From Candidatus Heimdallarchaeota archaeon (lineage in GTDB: Archaea > Asgardarchaeota > Heimdallarchaeia > Heimdallarchaeales > Heimdallarchaeaceae): a DNA stretch of 5,104 bases. The stretch is taken from positions 1-5,104 of the forward strand of contig JAEOTK010000091.1 in assembly GCA_016839875.1 (NCBI GenBank), given 5' to 3'. How positions within the stretch are numbered: position 1 is the stretch's first letter; each line of letters begins with the position of its first letter. Shown here piece after piece: positions 1 to 5,104 of the stretch. The notes beneath the pieces were generated by a model that was given only the letters and a program-made list of their open reading frames with translations, was not told the origin of the DNA and searched no databases. Made by a program: the position numbers and the translations under genes.

Positions 1-612
1 AATGACAATCATATCCATTCGTGTCATATCTTGCTCTGTAGCTTCTCTCATCTCAACATACATCAAGATAAATCCAGTAAGATATACAGATAAATCATCA
101 CTGATTTGAAGTTCTGCTACTTCTTCTCTTATATAATCGATGAATAAACCAACATCTGTTTTATGCTCTTCATAAGCTAGCTCAATAGTTATAATCATTG
201 ACCTATTTCCTGAAGAAACTAAATCTGAAGCAATTTCAGGATAACCAAAATCAACCAAGATATAGTAACTTAGAATTGATAGAACTATCTCATCTTTTTC
301 GAAATCGTTAATAATATCAACAACATCATCATGAATATTCCGAGATTCACTATTTATGACATCATCGCTTGAATTTGTTGCTCTTATCATCACTATAATA
401 CTTGTTTGATTAGCTATTGTAGGAAAATCTTGTGTCATTACTTGCTCAGCAATCGCACTTGGGGAATCTTCAGGAGGATCAAAAGAAGTCGAAGTTTCAT
501 CAAGAAATCTTGGACCTAACCAGGCTCCAAAACCTAGAATTAAAGCCCAAAATATTATTACGTAGATTTTATATTTACTGAGAATCTTTTGGTAGAGATT
601 GATAAGAGACAT
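1..612 (-). CDS. MMPL/RND-superfamily membrane transporter, N-terminal part (cut by window edge)
   Basis: The reading frame opens with ATG at 612 (reverse strand) and stays open for 204 codons to the left edge, so the C-terminal part is missing. Residues 1-13 are a short basic, cytoplasm-like start. Residues 14-34 form one hydrophobic membrane segment (core YVIIFWALILGFGAWLG). Residues 37-185 form a mostly polar extracytoplasmic domain, beginning with a DETSTSFDPPEDSPSA stretch like the one that follows TM1 in MMPL proteins. At 179-200 the sequence LTGFILMYVEMREATEQD resembles the conserved TG...D/E...D segment just before TM2 in this family, and the window ends as TM2 would begin. Family members usually have about 700-1100 residues and 11-12 membrane segments, and use the proton gradient to export lipids or other hydrophobic compounds; the substrate here cannot be told. 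The start is supported by a TATA box 33 bases upstream. It is divergent from the peptidase gene. The superfamily call is fairly secure, the substrate unknown. Confidence 0.82.
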   Translation of the reverse strand, partial: MSLINLYQKILSKYKIYVIIFWALILGFGAWLGPRFLDETSTSFDPPEDSPSAIAEQVMTQDFPTIANQTSIIVMIRATNSSDDVINSESRNIHDDVVDIINDFEKDEIVLSILSYYILVDFGYPEIASDLVSSGNRSMIITIELAYEEHKTDVGLFIDYIREEVAELQISDDLSVYLTGFILMYVEMREATEQDMTRMDMIVI

Positions 613-640
613 ATACTCAAACACACTAAATTTAGATTTG

Positions 641-650
641 ATATTTAAAA
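641..650 (-). promoter_or_regulatory. Archaeal TATA box for the MMPL transporter gene
   Basis: On the reverse strand this reads TTTTAAATAT. Its centre is about 33 bases upstream of the ATG at 612. Archaeal transcription normally starts 25-30 bases after the TATA centre, so the message would begin at or only a few bases before the start codon. No Shine-Dalgarno sequence precedes the ATG, which fits a leaderless message. The inference rests on spacing and sequence only. Confidence 0.6.
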
Positions 651-664
651 CTTACACATTCAAC

Positions 665-680
665 TTACTTGAAGAAGTAA
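665..680. promoter_or_regulatory. 16-base perfect inverted repeat, candidate operator between divergent promoters
   Basis: The sequence is TTACTT-GAAG-AAGTAA: two perfect 6-base arms with a 4-base spacer, giving 10 bases (one helical turn) from arm centre to arm centre. That geometry suits a dimeric winged-helix or helix-turn-helix regulator. It lies between the two TATA boxes, 15 bases upstream of the transporter's box and 32 bases upstream of the peptidase's, so one bound protein could affect both genes. The arms are too short and AT-rich to form a strong RNA hairpin. A 16-base repeat of this kind can occur by chance in AT-rich DNA, so this is a candidate only. Confidence 0.35.
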
Positions 681-712
681 AATCCCAATTCACGCAAAAA
701 CTCTTAAAGTCC

Positions 713-720
713 TATTTAAA
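713..720 (+). promoter_or_regulatory. Archaeal TATA box for the S9 peptidase gene
   Basis: TATTTAAA is centred about 31-32 bases before the ATG at 748, nearly the same spacing as the divergent transporter promoter. The bases just before the ATG (AATTAGTGATTTAG) contain no Shine-Dalgarno match, so a leaderless or near-leaderless message is expected. A TTTAAT at 731-736 lies too close to the ATG to serve as its TATA box. Confidence 0.62.
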
Positions 721-747
721 GAAAACATAGTTTAATTAGTGATTTAG

Positions 748-2763
748 ATGGAAAAAATACAATTTTCAATTGATGATCTGTTTTCGCTTAAGATGATAAA
801 TAATGTGAAAACGCTATCTAATAAGAAAATACTATTCGAAGAACAAAAAATGAATAAAAAGGAGAATAAATATTTTTCTGCAATTTACCAAATTGATGAA
901 AATGGAGAAAATCCTATTCAATTCACCAGTGGTTTATCACAAGACAAATCTATGAAACTTTCACCTCAGAAGGATAGAATTGCTTTTCTAAGTGCTCGAG
1001 GAGATATTGAAAAACCTCAAATTTTTATTATGCCTATAGATGGAGGAGAAGCAATAAGATATACTAAACTCCCAAATGGAGTTAATTATTTCAATTGGTC
1101 ATTAGATGGAACCAAGATAGTTTTGCAGCATAGAGTAAATCTGGATGAGCAAAAAGATGAAGATAAAGAAAAAGAAAATGACAAAGAAGATGAACATTCT
1201 GATTTAAAGAAGAAACTTAAGAAAGTTGCTAAAGAAGAAAAAGAAAAAGAGAAAATTGATCCAAGGGTTGTCTCAAAAATTGTGTATAGACAGGGAACAG
1301 CTTTTCTTGATGATAAAACCTCACATGTTTATATTTTGGATTTGGAAACGAAAGAAGCTTCTAGAATCACTACTGGAACATTGAATTATTCAAATCCTGT
1401 TATTGGTAAGGAAAACAAGTATCTTTACGTTTTAAGACAGAAAGAAGAAGATCAATTGAATGATCTATACGATTTTGAGCTTCTTGAAATTGACCTTGAG
1501 ACTAAAGAGGAGAAATTACTAAGAATAGTATATAGCTTTGGGGCAAGTCTTTCAATTTCAAAAGATGGTCAATGGTTAGCAATTTTAAGTGCAGCATCCA
1601 AAGAAATAATTTCTACTCAAAATACTGAATTGAAATTATTTAATCTAGCATCAAAAGAAGAGCGATGGATCAGTGAAGAGATTGATAATCATGTATCACT
1701 CGTATTATTTGATGACGAAACCAATTATGTCTATTTCACTGTCGATGATTGGGAGAAGAATGCTGTTCATAGATATAGTCTAGATAGGGAGACAATTGAG
1801 AAATTGTTTTCAAGTGATTCAATAGTTCAATCTTTTGATGTAGATAGCACAAGAGGTCTACTTGCTGTGAATGTTTCCTCTAAAGATGAACCGTCACAGC
1901 TAATTGTATATGATTATGTATATAAGGAATCTAAAACACTTTGGCAATCCAATAAAGAGATTTTATCTGAAAGAATTATTGCAGAAACTGAAGAAATACG
2001 ATATAAGGGACATGATGACATTGAAATACAAGGTTGGATAATGAAACCGCCAAATTTTGATGAAAATAAGAAATACCCGATGGTAGTAGAAATACATGGA
2101 GGACCGCATGCAACATGGTCTCCTCATGAAAGATCAATGTGGTTTGAATATCAGTACTTGGCATCTCAAGGGTATGTAGTATTCTATTGTAATCCACAAG
2201 GTTCAAGTGGGAGAGGATTTGATTTCAGATACATAGTTGCAAATTGGGGAATTAAACCTTCAAAAGATATTCTTCTAGGTATAGATGAGGTGATTAAGAA
2301 AGGATATGTTGACGGGGATAATCTATTTGTCACAGGAGGATCATACGGTGGCTATATGACAGTGTGGTTGATTGGAAATGATCAGCGTTTCAAAGCTGCT
2401 GTTCCACAAAGAGGTGTATACAACCTTATTAGTTTCTGGAGCATAACTGATATTACTCAATTCATTAAAGATGAGATCAAGTATTTTCCATGGGAGGATT
2501 TGCAATCAATGTGGGATCTCTCACCGATTGCATATGTGAGCAACATGAAAACTCCAACAAGAATTATCCATTCAGAAAATGATTTCAGAGTTCCAATCGC
2601 TCAAGCTGAGGAATTATTCGCTTCTTTGCTAAAAGTAGGAACTGAAGCAGAATTAGTAAGATATCCTGAAGAAGGGCATGAATTAAGTAGATCAGGGAAA
2701 CCTAAACATATGAAAGATAGATTGGAGAAAATAGCTGAATGGTTCAATAAATATAAAGTATAA
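748..2763 (+). CDS. S9-family serine peptidase (acylaminoacyl-peptidase / prolyl oligopeptidase type)
   Basis: A complete 671-residue protein, within the usual 600-700 range for the family, ending in tandem stops TAATAA. Residues about 1-410 form the beta-propeller domain that restricts access to the active site; repeated WD40-like or TolB-like strands are visible (for example LSPQKDRIAFLSARG at 71-85 and SISKDGQWLAILS at 269-281). Residues about 415-671 form the alpha/beta-hydrolase domain. The oxyanion-loop motif HGGPH is at 450-454, NPQGSSGRGF at 482-491, the nucleophile elbow GGSYGG at 530-535 (Ser532), the acid in SENDFRVP (Asp612) and the base in EEGHELS (His644). The triad is complete and correctly spaced, so the enzyme should be active, cleaving short peptides or removing N-acylated residues. 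There is no signal peptide, so it is probably cytoplasmic. An unusual Lys/Glu/Asp-rich insertion occupies residues 134-170. The start is supported by the upstream TATA box. The exact specificity (acylaminoacyl, dipeptidyl or oligopeptidase) cannot be set from sequence alone. Confidence 0.93.
   Translation: MEKIQFSIDDLFSLKMINNVKTLSNKKILFEEQKMNKKENKYFSAIYQIDENGENPIQFTSGLSQDKSMKLSPQKDRIAFLSARGDIEKPQIFIMPIDGGEAIRYTKLPNGVNYFNWSLDGTKIVLQHRVNLDEQKDEDKEKENDKEDEHSDLKKKLKKVAKEEKEKEKIDPRVVSKIVYRQGTAFLDDKTSHVYILDLETKEASRITTGTLNYSNPVIGKENKYLYVLRQKEEDQLNDLYDFELLEIDLETKEEKLLRIVYSFGASLSISKDGQWLAILSAASKEIISTQNTELKLFNLASKEERWISEEIDNHVSLVLFDDETNYVYFTVDDWEKNAVHRYSLDRETIEKLFSSDSIVQSFDVDSTRGLLAVNVSSKDEPSQLIVYDYVYKESKTLWQSNKEILSERIIAETEEIRYKGHDDIEIQGWIMKPPNFDENKKYPMVVEIHGGPHATWSPHERSMWFEYQYLASQGYVVFYCNPQGSSGRGFDFRYIVANWGIKPSKDILLGIDEVIKKGYVDGDNLFVTGGSYGGYMTVWLIGNDQRFKAAVPQRGVYNLISFWSITDITQFIKDEIKYFPWEDLQSMWDLSPIAYVSNMKTPTRIIHSENDFRVPIAQAEELFASLLKVGTEAELVRYPEEGHELSRSGKPKHMKDRLEKIAEWFNKYKV
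1147..1257 (+). other. Purine-rich low-complexity segment encoding a charged insertion in the peptidase
   Basis: This 111-base stretch is dominated by GAA, GAT, AAA and AAG codons and encodes residues 134-170 of the S9 peptidase, nearly all Lys, Glu and Asp. The first half is mixed acidic and basic, the middle (KKKLKKVAK) is basic and the end (KEEKEKEK) alternates. It falls between propeller strands, immediately before IDPRVVSKIVYR, which resembles the region after which the S9C propeller resumes. It keeps the reading frame. It is probably an exposed charged helix or disordered loop, expanded through repeats of AT-rich purine codons. Confidence 0.6.
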
Positions 2764-2768
2764 TAATC

Positions 2769-2820
2769 AATTTTTGAATCTATTTCTTCTTTTCCTTCTT
2801 CATCTTCTTCTTTTCCATTC
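2769..2820 (+). terminator. Pyrimidine-rich tract, likely terminator of the S9 peptidase message
   Basis: Directly after the peptidase stop codons the plus strand reads AATTTTTG and then a long run of T with scattered C, including TATTTCTTCTTTTCC. Archaeal RNA polymerase terminates at U-rich tracts without needing a hairpin, and no hairpin is visible here. Most of the tract is the complement of the lysine and glutamate codons at the 3' end of the convergent membrane-protein gene, so the same bases appear to serve both roles. Assignment is by composition and position only. Confidence 0.42.
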
Positions 2821-4249
2821 GAAGAGCTTTTCTTTCTTTTCTCTGCTGTTTTCCTTCTGCGAAATATATTTTCAATTCTTGATAATTCTCTTTCTTGAAG
2901 ATTTCTAGATATAAGGATGGCTTTACTGTTAATGCTACTGTTAGAAATATTGTCAAAACAAAAATCTGGTGTAACCATTTAATCCAAACTATAATCATCA
3001 AATTCAAACTGATTATCCATCCGGAAGAAAGTATTAGCACAGCATAACTTAGGTACTTATTCTTCATTTTCATTGTCCATTTACTTAATGCAATCATAAT
3101 GAAGGGAATGAAAAAAGGGTCATAATATTTGAAACAACCTCTAGCTAGGAATAAGTGAATACCTATTGAGAATAAAGCAAGGAATGAATAAGAGGATTGA
3201 AGATCTCTAGATAGTTTTGGAGCAATAAGCAAAACATAGAGATAAGCTAGTAGATTAAAAATTAAGAAGGGGATTTGATACAAATTCAGGACATAATATG
3301 CATGAGCAACACTGTTGAATCCCCAGTAAAGGAGAACATGAAATAAAGAAGTAGGCCACAGAACATAATAATGTTCAATTGAGAATTGGATATGAAACTG
3401 GGCTGTACCTGGAGCAAATAAACTACCAAGATACCATACAGGATTCATGAATATCCAAGGTACTGATAAAATAACTGAAGTTGCAACAAAAAATAGTAGG
3501 AATTCAAGACATTTTTTACGATTTATTCGGTAAAGATATATTACAAAAATTGGGATAAGAAACAGAGTAATCTGTTTAGACATAAAACCTATAGAGAGAA
3601 AGATAGCAGCTAGTTTATGTTTCTTTTTTGTGAATAGATAATAAGCAAGTAAAGTGAAAAATGTGAACATGTAGGAATTGAGATACAATATATCATTATA
3701 GAATACTACTAATGGCATAACAGTGAAAATTATTGTACTTAAGAAAGCATTAGAAATATTTGAAAGAGTTAACTTTTCTTCCTTTCTTCTTCGTAATAAT
3801 ATTAGAAATACTAAAACAGTGGACAAAGAATCAAAAAATTGAGGAGCAAAAACAACTGTTTTCCAAGCTATATCGATTTGCGTACTTTCAGGATTAAACA
3901 AACCAACAAACAACGATAAGAAAGTAAGAAGATAAGCAAAAACTGGACCATAATAATATCCTCCCAAAGGTCTTTCCAAATTAGGTGTATAAAGAGTCCA
4001 GCTCCCATTTTTGAAGGAATTCAGATAATTAACATAATAAAAACTAGCATCATCATAAGTCTCCCAATAATACCCTTCAGGAGAAATATATGGAGAAACA
4101 TCATTGTTTCGATGAAACCAAGAACTAAACATTGTTCGAAAAGCAATGGAACCAACAAATAACACAACACACAATATTAGAATCTTTAATCTTCGAAAAT
4201 TGTCTTCTTTAAACCAACCTCCAATGTTAGCTAAAGAATCTCGAAACAT
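2780..4249 (-). CDS. Multi-pass membrane protein, probable GT-C glycosyltransferase
   Basis: Starting from ATG at 4249 the protein has 489 residues and ends at TAG. A first membrane segment (about 22-37) is followed by an extracytoplasmic loop holding an Asp-Asp pair (66-67, in ETYDDASFYYVNYL), then LYTPN, PLGGYYYGPVFAYLL and a second membrane segment (102-118). An acidic pair in the first loop followed by an aromatic Y-x-P-x-F-x-Y-L segment is characteristic of GT-C enzymes, which take sugars from polyprenyl-phosphate carriers outside the membrane. About ten more hydrophobic segments follow, up to residue 442, including SKQITLFLIPIF (224-235), a Lys-Gln then Pro pattern seen in related transferases. 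The tail (467-489) is very basic and probably cytoplasmic. The likely role is glycosylation of a protein, lipid or surface polymer, with donor and acceptor unknown. An upstream in-frame TTG at 4264 would add five residues. I preferred the ATG because AAGGA lies four bases before it. The gene is convergent with the peptidase (16-base gap) and 60 bases downstream of the methyltransferase. Confidence 0.72.
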   Translation of the reverse strand: MFRDSLANIGGWFKEDNFRRLKILILCVVLFVGSIAFRTMFSSWFHRNNDVSPYISPEGYYWETYDDASFYYVNYLNSFKNGSWTLYTPNLERPLGGYYYGPVFAYLLTFLSLFVGLFNPESTQIDIAWKTVVFAPQFFDSLSTVLVFLILLRRRKEEKLTLSNISNAFLSTIIFTVMPLVVFYNDILYLNSYMFTFFTLLAYYLFTKKKHKLAAIFLSIGFMSKQITLFLIPIFVIYLYRINRKKCLEFLLFFVATSVILSVPWIFMNPVWYLGSLFAPGTAQFHIQFSIEHYYVLWPTSLFHVLLYWGFNSVAHAYYVLNLYQIPFLIFNLLAYLYVLLIAPKLSRDLQSSYSFLALFSIGIHLFLARGCFKYYDPFFIPFIMIALSKWTMKMKNKYLSYAVLILSSGWIISLNLMIIVWIKWLHQIFVLTIFLTVALTVKPSLYLEIFKKENYQELKIYFAEGKQQRKERKALRMEKKKMKKEKKK

Positions 4250-4253
4250 GGGT

Positions 4254-4258
4254 TCCTT
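4254..4258 (-). promoter_or_regulatory. Weak Shine-Dalgarno site deciding the glycosyltransferase start
   Basis: On the reverse strand AAGGA precedes the ATG at 4249 with four bases between. No comparable site precedes the alternative TTG at 4264, and the two plus/minus genes at the divergent promoter have no such site. With transcription starting near 4265-4269, as predicted from the TATA-like box, the leader would be only about 15-20 bases long. The spacing is slightly short, so the support is modest. Confidence 0.35.
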
Positions 4259-4290
4259 AATCAATAATAAGTTAAAATCTTTTCCTAGAT

Positions 4291-4299
4291 ATTTTATTT
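4291..4299 (-). promoter_or_regulatory. TATA-like box upstream of the glycosyltransferase gene
   Basis: On the reverse strand the sequence is AAATAAAAT (followed by ATC), inside the 60-base gap after the methyltransferase stop. It lies 31 bases before the TTG at 4264 and 46 before the ATG at 4249, so transcription would start around 4265-4269. A second AT-rich match, TTTTAAC at 4271-4277, is only about 25 bases before the ATG. An own promoter would make transcription at least partly independent of the methyltransferase, but read-through from upstream is equally possible. Confidence 0.4.
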
Positions 4300-4324
4300 G
4301 CGTAGAAGTAACTTAATGTCTTTA

Positions 4325-5104
4325 CTACTTCAATTCCTTCTTTATTTTCTTTTCTTTCAATAAGATTGGATTTTGGAATCTTTTCTTAATACCTTTGGTA
4401 TATTTTTCCTCTTTTTCTATCATTATGAAATGTCTTTTTAGTGCTTTAGCTACAAAACCAGTTGTTCCTACTCCAGCTAAGGGATCAAGAATTAAATCCC
4501 CTTCTTTCGAAGTTGATAAGATGATTCTACGCAGAAGTTCCTGAGGTTTCTGTGTTGCATGTAGTTTGTTCCCCTCTTTGTCTTTAAGCCTCTCATTACC
4601 TGTGCATAAAGGAATTACCCAAAGGTTTGCACCAACTTTACCTATACCAAATTCTTTTGCTTTCTCTTTGTCAAAGTGATACTTCTTATTCTCTTTGCTT
4701 TTAGTTGCCCATATCAGAGTTTCCGTAGCATTTGTGAAACGTACACCTAACCAGTTTGGCATAGGGTTTGATTTGGTCCATATAACATTATTGAGTAACC
4801 AATATTCTAAGTCCTGCATGATTTTGCCAATTCTAAAAATACTGTGATAAGTTGAGATAACCCAGATTGTAGCAGTATCTTTCATGATTCTTTGAGTTTC
4901 TACTAGGATCTTCTTAATAAAAACATCATATTCTTCAAAGGATTCAAATTTATCCCATTCATCCTCTACTCCCTCAACATCTGTTTTAACATTCCAACGT
5001 TTGAGTTTCTTTTTAGGTAATTGCAGAAAATATGGTGGGTCTATGAAAACTAAATCAGCAGAATTATCAGGAATCTTCTTTAGTACTTGCAATGCATCTC
5101 CTTG
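4325..5104 (-). CDS. Beta-class DNA adenine-N6 methyltransferase, CcrM/HinfI type (N-terminus cut by window edge)
   Basis: The frame is open from the right edge to TAG at 4325, giving 259 visible residues. The first visible ones, QGDALQVLKKIPDNSADLVF, match the family's GD(C/S)xxxLxxxPDxSVDLxF lead-in, so only roughly 10-20 N-terminal residues should be missing. Numbering from the edge: catalytic motif IV is DPPY at 22-25, followed by FLQLP; VEDEWDKFESF lies near 45-56; SNPMPN at 112-117; ETLIWA at 128-133; PLCTGNERLKDKEG at about 165-178; motif X HATQKPQELLRRI at 182-194; and the S-adenosylmethionine loop (motif I) DPLAGVGTTG at 207-216. The order IV, recognition region, X, I defines the beta class. 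These blocks closely resemble CcrM and M.HinfI, which methylate adenine in GANTC, so that target is the leading guess. The protein ends about 43 residues after motif I with a lysine-rich tail and lacks the roughly 80-residue C-terminal domain of CcrM. No restriction endonuclease is seen downstream; upstream is not visible. Confidence 0.9.
   Translation of the reverse strand, partial: QGDALQVLKKIPDNSADLVFIDPPYFLQLPKKKLKRWNVKTDVEGVEDEWDKFESFEEYDVFIKKILVETQRIMKDTATIWVISTYHSIFRIGKIMQDLEYWLLNNVIWTKSNPMPNWLGVRFTNATETLIWATKSKENKKYHFDKEKAKEFGIGKVGANLWVIPLCTGNERLKDKEGNKLHATQKPQELLRRIILSTSKEGDLILDPLAGVGTTGFVAKALKRHFIMIEKEEKYTKGIKKRFQNPILLKEKKIKKELK

Noticed and set aside
665..680. Inverted repeat as a terminator hairpin
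   Set aside because: The arms are only six AT-rich bases, and the site lies between two divergent gene starts where no transcript is expected to end.
1147..1257. Charged segment as a sign of a frameshift or sequencing error in the peptidase
   Set aside because: The frame is continuous, and recognisable propeller sequence is present on both sides with the full catalytic triad downstream.
1976..2206. 76-codon reading frame on the minus strand inside the peptidase gene
   Set aside because: It lies wholly within the hydrolase domain of a well-supported gene on the other strand, has no promoter-like signal and its translation resembles no known protein.
2601..2978. 125-codon minus-strand frame across the convergent junction
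   Set aside because: It overlaps the catalytic end of the peptidase and, in another frame, the tail of the membrane protein. Its composition simply mirrors the lysine-rich tract of those genes.
5090..5092. TTG as the start codon of the methyltransferase
   Set aside because: The frame continues upstream to the window edge, and the residues Gly-Asp-Ala-Leu before and at this codon belong to the conserved family lead-in, so the true start is outside the window.
2780..5104. Methyltransferase plus neighbour as a restriction-modification or phage-defence system
   Set aside because: The adjacent gene is a membrane protein with glycosyltransferase features and no nuclease, helicase or NTPase motifs, so there is no support for a defence role from this window.

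Overview
This is an AT-rich window (roughly one third G+C by eye) that looks archaeal. The main evidence is promoter structure: two divergent genes start 31-33 bases downstream of TTTAAA-type TATA boxes, with no Shine-Dalgarno site, as expected of leaderless archaeal transcripts. Frequent AGA arginine and ATA isoleucine codons and lysine-rich protein tails also fit an AT-rich archaeon. A lineage such as Asgard archaea is possible, but nothing in the window proves it.

Layout. Bases 1-612 (minus strand) hold the N-terminal 204 residues of an MMPL/RND-type membrane transporter that runs off the left edge. Bases 613-747 are a divergent promoter region with two TATA boxes and a perfect 16-base inverted repeat between them. 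Bases 748-2763 (plus strand) encode a complete 671-residue S9-family serine peptidase (acylaminoacyl-peptidase / prolyl oligopeptidase type) with an intact Ser-Asp-His triad and an unusual highly charged insertion in its propeller domain. After a 16-base convergent gap, bases 2780-4249 (minus) encode a multi-pass membrane protein with the look of a GT-C glycosyltransferase. Bases 4325-5104 (minus) hold most of a beta-class DNA adenine methyltransferase of the CcrM/HinfI type, cut by the right edge.

The genes do not form an obvious pathway: export, peptide breakdown, lipid-linked sugar transfer and DNA methylation are separate jobs. The methyltransferase and the glycosyltransferase lie in the same direction with 60 bases between them, but the second has its own promoter-like signal. 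No tRNA, rRNA, mobile element, CRISPR array or clear defence island is visible. The points most worth checking are the CcrM-like methyltransferase that ends right after its catalytic core, the shared operator-like sequence in the divergent region, and the terminator-like pyrimidine tract formed by the lysine codons of the convergent neighbour. I do not see a convincing new biological system here.
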